A DNA stretch of 64,000 nt from Lysinibacillus odysseyi 34hs-1 = NBRC 100172 (GCF_001591965.1 NZ_BCVX01000009.1:124001-188000); one strand, 5' to 3'; positions 19,466 to 28,962 are shown, counted from the stretch's first letter. Notes: generated by a model not told the origin, from the sequence alone. Program-made: numbers and translations.

Positions 19466-20962
19466 ATGGAAAATAAGAAATCTTATTTGAAGTCCCCTGA
19501 TTTACTGCCCGTGACGCATGCACAGCGTAAAGTCAGTGCTTTTGGTTTTTCTGTGATTTGGGTGGGGATGGCCATTGTGCTGGCGGCATTTGCCATTGGC
19601 GGCTCGGCTATCATCAGCCTACCATTGCCCTATGTTATCCTCGCAACGCTCGTAGGATCTGTTGCCATCGGAATTTTCATGACATTGATCGGGGACATTG
19701 GAGTAGAGCATGGGATATCCTTTCCGGTCTATATGCGTGCTCCGTTTGGAACGCTTGGTACGCACATCCCTTCCATCATGCGGGGATTCACAGCAGCATG
19801 CTGGTTCGGTATTAATTCCTATTTCGGTTCCACAGCCATCAATGGCATATTAAATCTACTATTCGGTTTTGATAACTGGATTTTGTGTTTCATTGTTTTC
19901 GTTACACTGCAGCTGATCAATACATCTTTAGGTATCAAGTCAATTGAGCGATTCGCTGATTTGGCAGCTCCGGTCATCATTCTCATTTCTTGCTGGATGT
20001 ATAGTACATTAGCTGACAATGCCGTATCCCAAGGAAAAGATGTATGGAGCTGGGTTGAATCGCCAGCTACAGGAGTGGCTGGATTCACAGCCTTTATGGT
20101 GGTCGTCATGGCCAATATGGGATTCTGGGCTACACTTGCAGCAGATATGCCCTCTCTCTCCCGCTTTTTTAAAGCACCAAAAAATGAGCGCAGCTGGTTT
20201 AAGCGGAACAAAACTCAGCTGATGGGCTCGCTTGTCGTCATGCCGATTACAAATACCTTCATGGTCGTCATCGGTGCTGTCTGTTATATGGCGGTAGCTA
20301 CAGCAGATCCGATACAAGCACTGCAAGCAAGTGCGAACGGGATTATTCTAGGTGTTCTTTTGCTGATGATCGTACTCGCGCAATGGTCCACGAATACCTC
20401 TGCGAACGTTATTCCAGCAGCAACCATCTTTTCTAATGTAGGCGGTCCGAAAGTACCTTTTTGGGTAGGGGTTGTTATTACAGGTATTTTAGGGTCAATC
20501 GTACAGCCGTGGAGCCTATTTGATGTGCTGAACAGTCTCTTGTTGATCATTGGCGGCATATTAGCCGCAATTGTCGGTATATTGTTTGCGGATTATTACT
20601 TGCTGCGAAAGCGCAGAGTCAACGTATCAGCGCTATATGAACTCGACGGGCAGTTCAAATACGTAAAAGGCTTCAACCTGGCCGGGCTGATCGCCTGGAT
20701 TATCGGCGGGGGAATCGCCAATATATTTCCAACCTATTCATCATTGATTGGATTCTTTGTAGGGGCGGGAGTCTATTATGTCCTGGCAAAATATTGGTGG
20801 TTCGTCAAGTATCCTCAAGCGGAAATCATGAATCCGAGGGATGAATTGTATCTTGGGATCACGGCAGGGAGGGACTGGCACATCGGAGACAGCCCATACA
20901 CGGAGACAGAGCCGAATCTAGTCCCGGAAACATTGGAGCAGCCAGTCACTCAAAAATCATAG
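19466..20962 (+). CDS. NCS1-family nucleobase permease
   Basis: Twelve-helix inner-membrane transporter of 498 residues in the nucleobase:cation symporter-1 family (allantoin, uracil, cytosine, hydantoin). Family marks are the N-terminal GFSVIWVGMAIVLAAFAIGG region and ANMGFWATLAADMPSLSRF, which matches the conserved sixth-helix loop. In this operon uracil, thymine or a hydantoin is the likely substrate. The C-terminal tail is hydrophilic (about 40 residues). It is separated from preA by 37 nt. Confidence 0.87.
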   Translation: MENKKSYLKSPDLLPVTHAQRKVSAFGFSVIWVGMAIVLAAFAIGGSAIISLPLPYVILATLVGSVAIGIFMTLIGDIGVEHGISFPVYMRAPFGTLGTHIPSIMRGFTAACWFGINSYFGSTAINGILNLLFGFDNWILCFIVFVTLQLINTSLGIKSIERFADLAAPVIILISCWMYSTLADNAVSQGKDVWSWVESPATGVAGFTAFMVVVMANMGFWATLAADMPSLSRFFKAPKNERSWFKRNKTQLMGSLVVMPITNTFMVVIGAVCYMAVATADPIQALQASANGIILGVLLLMIVLAQWSTNTSANVIPAATIFSNVGGPKVPFWVGVVITGILGSIVQPWSLFDVLNSLLLIIGGILAAIVGILFADYYLLRKRRVNVSALYELDGQFKYVKGFNLAGLIAWIIGGGIANIFPTYSSLIGFFVGAGVYYVLAKYWWFVKYPQAEIMNPRDELYLGITAGRDWHIGDSPYTETEPNLVPETLEQPVTQKS

Positions 20963-20977
20963 AAGGGAGGCAATCGT

Positions 20978-21187
20978 ATGTCGGCGTATGAAGAAGCTGT
21001 CTTGGAAATGAAGAATATTGATTCGCTGCTCAGCCAAGGTTATGACATTGCACATGTATATGAAAATCTGAGCGGCATGTTCGTTGAATTGAAAAAGGAT
21101 GAGGAAAGGGAAAATGTGCAGCTGCTGACGGCTGATGCACGAAAATATCTATCTATAAAACTGCGTGAGCAGGCGGCTGATAACTAG
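20978..21187 (+). CDS. 69-residue protein of the pyrimidine-degradation operon
   Basis: Small acidic helical protein (MSAYEEAVLEMKNIDSLLSQ opening, two probable helices, C-terminal KLREQAADN). It has a clear GAAGGGAGG ribosome-binding site, lies 15 nt after the permease and is followed by a terminator, so it is almost certainly the last gene of the operon. I recognise no domain. Its linkage to dihydropyrimidinase/PreTA suggests a role with these enzymes, but that is inference only. Confidence 0.7.
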   Translation: MSAYEEAVLEMKNIDSLLSQGYDIAHVYENLSGMFVELKKDEERENVQLLTADARKYLSIKLREQAADN

Positions 21188-21230
21188 ACAGCGTCTTGGC
21201 TAGGCTGGAAGCTATAGTTACTAAAAGGGG

Positions 21231-21263
21231 CGGTTCGATAATTAATCGAACGGCTTCTTTTTG
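21231..21263 (+). terminator. Terminator of the pyrimidine-degradation operon
   Basis: Stem GTTCGAT / ATCGAAC around AATTA, followed by GGCTTCTTTTT. Confidence 0.65.
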
Positions 21264-21539
21264 CTGTTGAATATACGGAGGGAAAGCGATGTTCGTTCAT
21301 CAAGCCTGCTGGAGGGCGCTTCAAGCGTCTTGCCTGCTTTAGAAAAGGACATCCGGGAAGTAATGGACGTTTTAAAAAGGCGATAGAGGGAAGTCTAAAA
21401 TTACATAGGGAGATGGATGTGGTTCTCCTGCGGGAGCTGGTGTTTTGCAAAAAAGCGCAAACACAGGCAGAATGGTTCCTATTTGTAAAATGAACATGCT
21501 ATACTACAAAAAGATGTTATATAAAGGAGGCTATTTATA
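21264..21539 (+). other. Spacer before trxA with possible gene debris
   Basis: About 275 bases without a convincing gene. Short broken frames such as one reading EKDIREVMDVLKRR suggest decay of a coding sequence, but none can be identified. A -10-like TATACT at 21500-21505 may belong to the trxA promoter; the -35 element is weak. Confidence 0.3.
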
Positions 21540-21854
21540 ATGGCAATTGTACAAGGTACAGATTCAAATTTCCAACAAGAAATCGCAAACGGCGTAGTAT
21601 TAGTAGACTTCTGGGCTGCTTGGTGCGGACCATGTAAAATGATCGCTCCAGTACTTGAAGAGCTGGATTCAGAAATCGGCAACGAATTAAAAATCGTGAA
21701 AGTAGACGTTGATAACAACCAAGGTACTGCTGGTCAATACGGCATTATGTCGATTCCATCATTACTTTTATTCGTAGATGGCGAGTTAAAAGCGAAAACT
21801 GCCGGCTTCATGCCAAAAGAAGCTTTAATCGACTTCATTAACGACAATAAATAA
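21540..21854 (+). CDS. trxA: Thioredoxin
   Basis: General protein disulfide reductase of 104 residues with the active site [10 protein letters not shown] near 27-36, the cis-proline region [12 protein letters not shown], and the typical KVDVDNN strand. Strong AAAGGAGG ribosome-binding site. Its codon use is that of a highly expressed gene. Followed by a strong terminator; uvrC begins 133 nt later. Confidence 0.97.
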   Translation: MAIVQGTDSNFQQEIANGVVLVDFWAAWCGPCKMIAPVLEELDSEIGNELKIVKVDVDNNQGTAGQYGIMSIPSLLLFVDGELKAKTAGFMPKEALIDFINDNK

Positions 21855-21864
21855 TTGTTTTGTA

Positions 21865-21899
21865 AGGTGTAAACAGCAGTATTTGTTTACACCTTTTTT
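21865..21899 (+). terminator. trxA terminator
   Basis: Stem AGGTGTAAACA / TGTTTACACCT followed by a T run. Confidence 0.9.
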
Positions 21900-21987
21900 A
21901 TAATAGCCGCAAAGCCGAGTGCAAACACGTGCTCGGTTATTTTAATTGTTTTATAATACACCTATAACAAAAAGTTCAGGTGATAAG

Positions 21988-23778
21988 ATGAATGAGACGA
22001 TCAAAAATAAATTAGCAATCCTGCCGGATGAGCCGGGCTGTTATTTGATGAAGGACCGCCAAGGCACCATCATTTATGTTGGTAAGGCAAAAATCCTGAA
22101 AAACCGTGTGCGCTCCTATTTTACGGGAAGTCATAACGGAAAAACAGCAAGGCTTGTCAGTGAAATCGAGGATTTTGAATATATTATTACATCCAGTGAT
22201 TTAGAAGCGCTTATTCTGGAGCTGAACCTCATTAAGCTCCATGACCCGAAATACAACGTCCTGCTGACGGACGATAAAACATACCCGTACATTAAAATAA
22301 CAAATGAAAAGTATCCCCGCATTATTACGACAAGAAAAATCAAAAAGGACAAGGCGCGTTATTTCGGCCCTTATCCAAATGCATTTGCAGCAAATGAAAC
22401 GAGAAAGATGCTGGATCGCATTTATCCGCTTCGGAAATGTACGCATCTGCCAAATCAGGTGTGCCTGTATTACCATATGGGTCAGTGCCTGGCACCATGT
22501 GTAAAGGATATCGATAAGCAGGTCTATGACGATATGATTGAAGAAATTGCCAAGTTTCTAAGCGGCGGCTATGAAGACATGAAGAAGGAGCTTGAGGCAA
22601 AAATGCTGGAAGCTGCTGAAAAGCTGGAATTTGAGCGTGCGAAAGAGCTTCGTGACCAGATAGCGCATATCGAAACGGTCATGCAAAAGCAAAAAATCGT
22701 CACTGGAGATTTATCAAACCGTGATGTATTTGGCTATGCGGTGGAGAAAGGCTGGATGTGTGTCCAAGTATTTTTTGTGCGCCAAGGGAAGCTAATTGAA
22801 CGTGACGTTTCCATCTTTCCGATTTACCGGGACCCTGAGGAGGAGTTCCTAACGTATGTTGGCCGCTTTTACTCATCTCCGCAGCATTTGAAGCCGAAGG
22901 AAATTTTTATCCCGAATAATATTGATGAAGCATTGCTTGAAAAGCTGCTTGACGTAAAAGTGATTATTCCAAAGCGGGGCCAAAAACGGGAACTGGTAGA
23001 AATGGCAACAAAAAATGCCCAGATTGCGATCCACGAAAAATTCCAGCTTATTGAGCGGCAGGAAGAGCGGACAATCGGGGCATGCGAGGCGCTCGGTGAT
23101 GCGTTGAATATTTCCACGCCATTTAGAATTGAAGCGTTTGATAACAGCCATATGCACGGAGCTGACCCAGTTTCGGCAATGGTCGTGTTCATTGATGGAA
23201 AGCCGGCAAAAAAAGAATACCGGAAATATAAAACACGTGAAGCAGCCAAGCATGATGATTACGGGGCAATGGAGGAAGTCATCCGCAGACGTTATACAAG
23301 GGTATTAAAGGATAATCTTCCGCTTCCTGACTTAATCATTATTGATGGCGGGAAAGGACAGATGGAAGTAGCAAGAAGTGTACTGCAAAATGAGCTGGGG
23401 CTCGTCATCCCGATTGCCGGATTGGCAAAGGATGAAAAGCACAATACTTCTCAGCTGCTGTTCGGTGAACCGCCGATCCCGGTGGAAATGAAACGGACGA
23501 GTGATGGGTTTTACCTGCTGCAGCGAATTCAGGATGAGGTGCACCGGTTTGCGATTACATTTCTACGCCAGCAGCACCAAACGAATGCGATCCAGTCAGT
23601 GCTTGACCAAATTGAAGGTGTAGGACCAAAACGGAAGCAGCAGCTGTTAAAGCATTTCGGATCTGTAAAAAAGGTGCGGGAGGCAAGTATCGATCAGCTC
23701 CTGGAAGCAGGAATCCCGCAAAAACAGGCATATAACATCCATCAACATTTCCGAAAAAATGAATTGAAAAACGAATAA
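21988..23778 (+). CDS. uvrC: UvrABC system protein C (excinuclease subunit)
   Basis: Makes the dual incisions in nucleotide excision repair. The 596-residue protein has the N-terminal GIY-YIG nuclease ([20 protein letters not shown], then [14 protein letters not shown]), the central UVR motif ([17 protein letters not shown]), the RNase H-like nuclease region ([31 protein letters not shown]) and C-terminal helix-hairpin-helix motifs ([13 protein letters not shown]). The ATG at 21988 has GGTGATAAG before it and gives the B. subtilis length (598); an upstream ATG at 21946 has no binding site. Confidence 0.96.
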   Translation: MNETIKNKLAILPDEPGCYLMKDRQGTIIYVGKAKILKNRVRSYFTGSHNGKTARLVSEIEDFEYIITSSDLEALILELNLIKLHDPKYNVLLTDDKTYPYIKITNEKYPRIITTRKIKKDKARYFGPYPNAFAANETRKMLDRIYPLRKCTHLPNQVCLYYHMGQCLAPCVKDIDKQVYDDMIEEIAKFLSGGYEDMKKELEAKMLEAAEKLEFERAKELRDQIAHIETVMQKQKIVTGDLSNRDVFGYAVEKGWMCVQVFFVRQGKLIERDVSIFPIYRDPEEEFLTYVGRFYSSPQHLKPKEIFIPNNIDEALLEKLLDVKVIIPKRGQKRELVEMATKNAQIAIHEKFQLIERQEERTIGACEALGDALNISTPFRIEAFDNSHMHGADPVSAMVVFIDGKPAKKEYRKYKTREAAKHDDYGAMEEVIRRRYTRVLKDNLPLPDLIIIDGGKGQMEVARSVLQNELGLVIPIAGLAKDEKHNTSQLLFGEPPIPVEMKRTSDGFYLLQRIQDEVHRFAITFLRQQHQTNAIQSVLDQIEGVGPKRKQQLLKHFGSVKKVREASIDQLLEAGIPQKQAYNIHQHFRKNELKNE

Positions 23779-23816
23779 GCGTATGCTACGCTTACATCAT
23801 AATTTCATAGCGAACA

Positions 23817-24056
23817 AAGATAGAGGTGCAGGCTTCAATAGTACCACTTGTGAGGAGGAGCAACTCCAAGGAACAGGTGTGAAAGGGAAAACTGCCGAAG
23901 TGGATAATTGTTGTTCCAATTATTTGCTGGTTTTGCATTTAAGAAATGCTGGACTGTCAGAAACGCCTTAGTATGGCCTATTTCTGGAGAGCTATCTCAA
24001 CGAACAACTGACGTTTATTGAGGCGGCTCTCTACTTATGTGGAGGGCCGCTTTTTA
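23817..24056 (+). ncRNA. Lysine riboswitch (L box) with transcription terminator
   Basis: The leader carries the conserved lysine-aptamer blocks in order: AGATAGAGGTGC (23819), AGTA, GGAGGAG, AAAGGG, TGCCGAAG and TTTGCTGG, then the antiterminator-like GGAGAGCTATCTC, which is nearly identical to the B. subtilis lysC leader. The expression platform ends in a terminator with stem GCGGCTCTC (24023-24031) / GAGGGCCGC (24042-24050) and a T run. High lysine should therefore terminate transcription before the downstream ACT-domain gene. A 62-codon frame inside the aptamer was rejected. Confidence 0.93.
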
Positions 24057-24247
24057 TATGTAAGCATGTGATAAGTATCGTAAGCCCGTAGATGGCAGAC
24101 TTCCGTGTATGTAAAGGACGATAGCCAAGTAACAGTAAGGGCCCATATTCTGCTTCTGGAAATAGAATATACAGCAAACTAAAAAGTACCAGCCATTGTT
24201 CGCTGAAATAAAAGCACAGAGGGTGGCATTTTAAGGAGGAAGTAAAA

Positions 24248-24724
24248 TTGGAAAAAAGCATGATTGTACGAAGCGTAGCCTATGAGGCGGATATTATTCG
24301 CCTGACGATTGGCTACGAAGCATATGAAGAATCAGCAGTAGCTGAGATGATTACCGTATTGGCCGAAAACGGAATTAATCTCGATATGGTTGTACATGTT
24401 TTATTGAATGATTTAAAACCGACAATCTCCTTTTCAATCGCAAAGGAAGAGTTTGCGAAGGCCCTTCATGTACTGGAGACAGGAAAAATGTCGCTTGGCT
24501 TTAGTTTTGCTGATTTTGAAGTGGGGCTGGCAAAAGTTTCGATCGAAGGAGCGGATATGGATATTACGCCGGAAGTAACGGCCCGGCTGTTTACCCGGTT
24601 ATCAAAGGAAGGGATTCAGATTAAAATGGTAAGCACCTCAGAGCTTAAAATGTCGGTAGTTGTCGCACAAGATGAGATGATGCGGGCAGCTAATGCACTG
24701 CATAGTGAATTTCAAACTACGTAA
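24248..24724 (+). CDS. Aspartokinase regulatory (ACT-domain) part only; kinase domain absent
   Basis: The 158-residue product matches the beta subunit (C-terminal ACT domains) of lysine-regulated aspartokinase II: an opening like ...MIVRSVAYEADIIRLTIG, AENGINLDMVV, then AKVSIEGADM and KEGIQIKMVSTSEL, ending NALHSEF. In B. subtilis this part is made from an internal start in lysC, and the full gene encodes a kinase domain of about 240 residues first. Here only 190 nt separate the riboswitch terminator from a TTG with a perfect AAGGAGG site, and they hold no kinase sequence. The gene appears intact, so it may be a free-standing lysine-sensing subunit or a decayed lysC. Confidence 0.85.
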   Translation: MEKSMIVRSVAYEADIIRLTIGYEAYEESAVAEMITVLAENGINLDMVVHVLLNDLKPTISFSIAKEEFAKALHVLETGKMSLGFSFADFEVGLAKVSIEGADMDITPEVTARLFTRLSKEGIQIKMVSTSELKMSVVVAQDEMMRAANALHSEFQTT

Positions 24725-24815
24725 TCGTAAATCGGTAGTTGGCAGAGGAAATGTGCGGTGGAGCGGGAATACTATAAAAACCGTTATTTTTGTAGTATCT
24801 ACAATAATATAGAAA

Positions 24816-24866
24816 ATAGAGCGTTCTTTAGTAGAATAGCTGTTTCAAGACGCTCTATATCTTTTT
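24816..24866. terminator. Bidirectional terminator between the lysC remnant and yslB
   Basis: Stem ATAGAGCG (24816-24823) / CGCTCTAT (24851-24858) with T-rich flank on the plus side and A-rich flank on the other. Confidence 0.6.
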
Positions 24867-24872
24867 ATATAA

Positions 24873-25289
24873 TTAACGGATCGGCTCCTTTAAGTCCCAT
24901 TTCACATTAAATTTTACGATACCTTGCTTACTGCTTTTTTCTTCGTAGCACTCTGTTAGGAAGCCATTAATCTTCTGGATCTGTTCTGCAAGAAAACCAG
25001 CTTCGAGCCGGAAGCAGCGCTCCTCGACCTTCAACGTATCAGCCTCACCGCTTAGTATGTATACGATTTCATCTTTTTCTTCCTTTTCGATGGATAAAGC
25101 ACCCCATCCGGCTTGCTCAAAAAATAATGGTGCTTCATCAAGCGTGAATAAGGGGAATTTTCTTGCTAGTTCTTTTCCTGCCCAGTAAAGTACCTCTTCT
25201 TCATGCTTGCCGAGGACAGAACGCAGTATATGGTCACGCACTAATTCGTAACCGAATATTGGAATCGTTTTCACATTTTGATCAGTCAT
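24873..25289 (-). CDS. yslB: YslB family protein (DUF2507)
   Basis: A 138-residue cytoplasmic protein of the DUF2507 family, conserved between lysC and sdhC in Bacillales. Family traits include FGYELVRDHILRSVLG near the N-terminus and a V4R-like small-domain fold, with FFEQAGWGAL and RLEAGFLAEQIQ. Function is unknown. It is divergent from the sdh operon. The GAGGGGAG site precedes the ATG. Confidence 0.85.
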   Translation of the reverse strand: MTDQNVKTIPIFGYELVRDHILRSVLGKHEEEVLYWAGKELARKFPLFTLDEAPLFFEQAGWGALSIEKEEKDEIVYILSGEADTLKVEERCFRLEAGFLAEQIQKINGFLTECYEEKSSKQGIVKFNVKWDLKEPIR

Positions 25290-25422
25290 CTATAAAAAAC
25301 TCCCCTCATTTTTTTTGTATTTTTTAGACTCATTATTAAGTAAACCAAACTATCAGAGATAAAACGGGTTTTAAACAGCAAAATTCATCTTTTTTAGTGT
25401 GGACGAAATACTCCTGAGTGCC

Positions 25423-25476
25423 TTGACGCTTGTACTAACTGAGAGTACAATGGACATGTTATAATATTGTACCATG
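25423..25476 (+). promoter_or_regulatory. sdhCAB promoter region with inverted repeat
   Basis: TATAAT lies at 25460-25465. Upstream is a perfect 7-bp inverted repeat, TTGTACT (25430-25436) and AGTACAA (25444-25450), covering the -35 zone, which itself has no good TTGACA match. A third TTGTACC follows near 25468. The arrangement suggests operator control of the succinate dehydrogenase operon. Confidence 0.55.
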
Positions 25477-25559
25477 ATGAAGTATCCAGTCAATGCGTGA
25501 AAATTACAAAGTAATGACAATTGACTAGTATATTTCAAGTACTAAGGGGGGTAACAATC

Positions 25560-26174
25560 TTGTCGAAAGATCGTGAGTTTTTATGGCGCCGCTTACATTC
25601 TCTACTTGGTGTGATTCCGGTAGGTCTGTTCTTGGTGTTCCACTTATCACTGAACTTCACTGCTGTAGGTGGTGAAGAAACTTACAATAATGCTACAGGA
25701 AACATGGATTTAATTCCTCATGCACTATTGTTACTAATGGAATGGGTTATCATTTATATTCCATTAATGTTCCATGCGTTTTACGGAATTTATATCGCAT
25801 TCACAGCAAGACATAATGTTAAACGCTTCAGCACATTCCGTAACTGGATGTTTGCTCTACAACGCTTTACTGGTATCTTCCTAGTAATCTTCGTTGCTTG
25901 GCATATTTTCCAAACTCGTGTCCAAAAAGCATTTGGAACTGATGTTGACTTCAACATGATAGCTGAAATCGTAGATAATCCATGGATGCTAGTTTTCTAC
26001 ATTGTTGGTATTTTATCTGCTACATTCCACTTGGCGAACGGTTTATGGTCGTTCCTAGTGAGCTGGGGGATCACTCAGTCTCCATCATCACAACGTGTGG
26101 CGACATTTATCACAATGGCATTCTTCATTATCCTATCTATCATTGGGGTAGTAGCAATCGTTTCATTCGTATAA
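25560..26174 (+). CDS. sdhC: Succinate dehydrogenase cytochrome b558 subunit
   Basis: Di-haem membrane anchor that passes electrons from the iron-sulfur subunit to menaquinone. The 204-residue protein has five predicted helices and histidines in helix positions (RRLHSLLGVIP, FHLSLNF, FHAFYG, AWHIFQT, FHLANGLW) fitting the haem ligands of the Bacillus enzyme. The TTG at 25560 follows AAGGGGGGTAACAATC and gives the B. subtilis length (202); the upstream ATG would add 13 odd residues. Confidence 0.93.
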   Translation: MSKDREFLWRRLHSLLGVIPVGLFLVFHLSLNFTAVGGEETYNNATGNMDLIPHALLLLMEWVIIYIPLMFHAFYGIYIAFTARHNVKRFSTFRNWMFALQRFTGIFLVIFVAWHIFQTRVQKAFGTDVDFNMIAEIVDNPWMLVFYIVGILSATFHLANGLWSFLVSWGITQSPSSQRVATFITMAFFIILSIIGVVAIVSFV

Positions 26175-26254
26175 TTTAATCTAGTAGCTTACAATATAGA
26201 TATGCTACACAGCACATGACTTTTAAAGCAATGTAAGAGGAGTGAGAATCAATC

Positions 26255-28000
26255 ATGGCAAAGAGCAAAGTGATTGTTGTCGGTGGCGGCCTTGCAGGCT
26301 TAATGGCAACGATTAAAGCAGCCGAAGTTGGCACTGAAGTTGAATTATTCTCATTGGTTCCCGTAAAGCGCTCACACTCTGTATGTGCGCAGGGCGGAAT
26401 TAATGGTGCAGTAAATACAAAAGGTGAAGGGGATTCTCCGTGGATTCACTTTGACGATACAGTATATGGTGGGGACTTCTTAGCGAACCAACCACCAGTA
26501 AAAGGTATGTGTGACGCAGCACCTGGTATCATTCACTTAATGGACCGTATGGGTGTAATGTTCAACCGTACACCAGAAGGTTTACTTGACTTCCGTCGTT
26601 TCGGTGGTACATTAATGCACCGTACAGCATTCTCTGGTGCAACGACTGGTCAACAGCTTTTATACGCACTAGATGAGCAAGTTCGTTCACACGAAGTAGC
26701 TGGTCTAGTAACAAAATTTGAACACTGGGAATTCCTTGGTGCTGTGCTTGATGACGAAGGCGTTTGCCGCGGTATCGTAGCACAAGATTTAAAAACTGAA
26801 GAAATCCGTGCATTCCGTGCTGATGCGGTTATTATGGCAACAGGTGGACCTGGTATCATCTTCGGTAAAACAACGAACTCAGTAATCAACACTGGTTCAG
26901 CAGCATCAATTGTATATCAACAAGGTGCATCATATGCGAACGGTGAAATGATCCAAATTCACCCAACAGCGATTCCTGGGGACGATAAAAACCGTCTAAT
27001 GTCAGAATCTGCTCGTGGTGAAGGTGGTCGTATCTGGACATATAAAGACGGTAAGCCTTGGTACTTCCTAGAAGAAAAATACCCTGCTTACGGTAACCTA
27101 GTACCTCGTGATATCGCAACTCGTGAAATCTTCGACGTATGTGTTAACCAAAAATTAGGTATCAATGGTGAGAACATGGTTTATCTAGATCTTTCTCACA
27201 AAGATCCACATGAACTAGATATCAAACTTGGTGGTATCATTGAAATCTACGAAAAATTCGTAGGGGATGACCCACGTAAATTACCAATGAAAATCTTCCC
27301 GGCAGTTCACTATTCAATGGGTGGATTATGGGTTGACTATGATCAAATGACAGAAATCCCAGGCTTATTTGCTGCTGGTGAATGTGATTTCTCACAACAC
27401 GGTGCAAACCGCCTTGGCGCTAACTCTCTACTTTCAGCAATTTACGGTGGTATGGTTGCAGGACCAAACGCTGTTAAATATATCAAAGGACTTAAAAAGC
27501 ATGCGGAAGATCTTCCAGAAACAATCTTTGAAGCTCGCGTAAAAGAAGAAACTGAGAAGTGGGAAGCAATCCTGAAAATGGACGGCACTGAAAACGCATA
27601 CTTATTACACAAAGAGCTTGGTGAGTGGATGACTGACAACATGACAGTAGTACGTCATAACGACCGTCTTGAAAAAACTTACGAAAAGCTTACAGAATTA
27701 CAACAACGCTGGGAAAAAATCAATATTAATGATACACAGCGTTGGTCTAACCAAGGTGCTCACTTTACACGTCAGTTAAAGAATATGTTATACCTTGCAA
27801 AAGTTATGACAAAAGGTGCTTTGCTGCGTAACGAATCTCGTGGTGCACACTACAAACCTGAGTTCCCAGATCGTGATGACGAGAACTTCTTAAAAACAAC
27901 TATGGCGAAATTTGATCCTGCTACAGGTGAGCCAATTATTTCTTATCAAGAGGTAGACGTTTCGTTGATTCCACCACGTAAACGTGACTACTCAGCATAA
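26255..28000 (+). CDS. sdhA: Succinate dehydrogenase flavoprotein subunit
   Basis: Oxidises succinate to fumarate using covalently bound FAD. The 581-residue protein shows the dinucleotide fold VVGGGLAGLMATIKAAE, the FAD-linked histidine region RSHSVCAQGG, the substrate-binding HPTAIPGDDKNRLMSESARG and the signature HGANRLGANSLLSAIYGG. It follows sdhC by 80 nt with an AAGAGGAG site and is 17 nt from sdhB. Codon use is strongly biased, as expected for a highly expressed TCA-cycle enzyme. Confidence 0.97.
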   Translation: MAKSKVIVVGGGLAGLMATIKAAEVGTEVELFSLVPVKRSHSVCAQGGINGAVNTKGEGDSPWIHFDDTVYGGDFLANQPPVKGMCDAAPGIIHLMDRMGVMFNRTPEGLLDFRRFGGTLMHRTAFSGATTGQQLLYALDEQVRSHEVAGLVTKFEHWEFLGAVLDDEGVCRGIVAQDLKTEEIRAFRADAVIMATGGPGIIFGKTTNSVINTGSAASIVYQQGASYANGEMIQIHPTAIPGDDKNRLMSESARGEGGRIWTYKDGKPWYFLEEKYPAYGNLVPRDIATREIFDVCVNQKLGINGENMVYLDLSHKDPHELDIKLGGIIEIYEKFVGDDPRKLPMKIFPAVHYSMGGLWVDYDQMTEIPGLFAAGECDFSQHGANRLGANSLLSAIYGGMVAGPNAVKYIKGLKKHAEDLPETIFEARVKEETEKWEAILKMDGTENAYLLHKELGEWMTDNMTVVRHNDRLEKTYEKLTELQQRWEKININDTQRWSNQGAHFTRQLKNMLYLAKVMTKGALLRNESRGAHYKPEFPDRDDENFLKTTMAKFDPATGEPIISYQEVDVSLIPPRKRDYSA

Positions 28001-28017
28001 GAGGAGGAGACTTAAAC

Positions 28018-28797
28018 ATGGAAGCAACAGCTAACACTGGTAGAATGGTAGATGTTGAGATCCTTCGTCAAGATACTGAAAACGGTCAAAGCCGTTGGGA
28101 GAAATTCCGAGTGCCTTACCGTCACGGTATGAACGTAATCTCAATTTTAATGGAGATCCAAAGAAATCCCGTTACTGCAGACGGTAAAAAGACAAACCCT
28201 GTAACTTGGGACATGAACTGTCTTGAAGAGGTTTGTGGTGCATGTTCGATGGTAATCAACGGACGCCCGCAACAATCTTGTTCTGCATTAGTAGATAAAT
28301 TAACTCAGCCAATCCGTTTAGAACCTATGGCTACTTTCCCGGTAGTACGTGACTTACAGGTTGACCGCAGCCGTATGTTTAACGCACTTAAGAAAGTAAA
28401 AGCTTGGGTACCAATCGATGGTACGTACGATTTAGGTGAAGGTCCACGTATGCCTGAGCGCAAACGTCAATGGGCTTATGAATTGTCTAAATGTATGACT
28501 TGTGGTGTATGTATGGAAGCATGTCCAAACGTTTCTGAAGGTGCTTCATTCATTGGACCAGCTCCATTATCACAAGTACGTCTGTTCAATACACACCCAA
28601 CTGGTGCAATGAACAAAGACGAGCGTCTAGCTGCAATTATGGGCGACGGCGGTGTTGCAAACTGTGGTAACTCACAAAACTGTGTTGCTGCTTGTCCAAA
28701 AGGTATTCCTTTGACAACATCAATCGCAGCGTTAAACCGTGCTACAACAGTTCAAATGTTCAAGAACTTCTTCGGTTCTGACCATATGGTTGACTAA
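28018..28797 (+). CDS. sdhB: Succinate dehydrogenase iron-sulfur subunit
   Basis: Carries the 2Fe-2S, 4Fe-4S and 3Fe-4S centres linking SdhA to SdhC. The 259-residue protein has CLEEVCGACSMVINGRPQQSC for the 2Fe-2S cluster, CMTCGVCMEACPN and CGNSQNCVAACPKGI for the others. Strong AGAGGAGGAG site. Terminator follows. Confidence 0.97.
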   Translation: MEATANTGRMVDVEILRQDTENGQSRWEKFRVPYRHGMNVISILMEIQRNPVTADGKKTNPVTWDMNCLEEVCGACSMVINGRPQQSCSALVDKLTQPIRLEPMATFPVVRDLQVDRSRMFNALKKVKAWVPIDGTYDLGEGPRMPERKRQWAYELSKCMTCGVCMEACPNVSEGASFIGPAPLSQVRLFNTHPTGAMNKDERLAAIMGDGGVANCGNSQNCVAACPKGIPLTTSIAALNRATTVQMFKNFFGSDHMVD

Positions 28798-28805
28798 TAA
28801 AAAAA

Positions 28806-28845
28806 TGAAAAGCCTAGAGGATGTATTTCCTCTAGGCTTTTTTGA
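28806..28845 (+). terminator. sdhCAB terminator
   Basis: Stem AAAAGCCTAGAGG (28808-28820) / CCTCTAGGCTTTT (28829-28841) with a T run. Confidence 0.92.
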
Positions 28846-28962
28846 TTTCCTAATGGGGGAGAGCCCCGCCGGAATTGTCTGCTTCGTATATAATAGTAGC
28901 ATCTTGCAGGGTAGTGTACTTCTTGCTGGAATATAAAGTATCCTTCTATAATAATTCCATGC

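Noticed and set aside
23783-23971. 62-codon open frame downstream of uvrC
   Set aside because: It lies inside the lysine riboswitch aptamer; the conserved bases explain the sequence.
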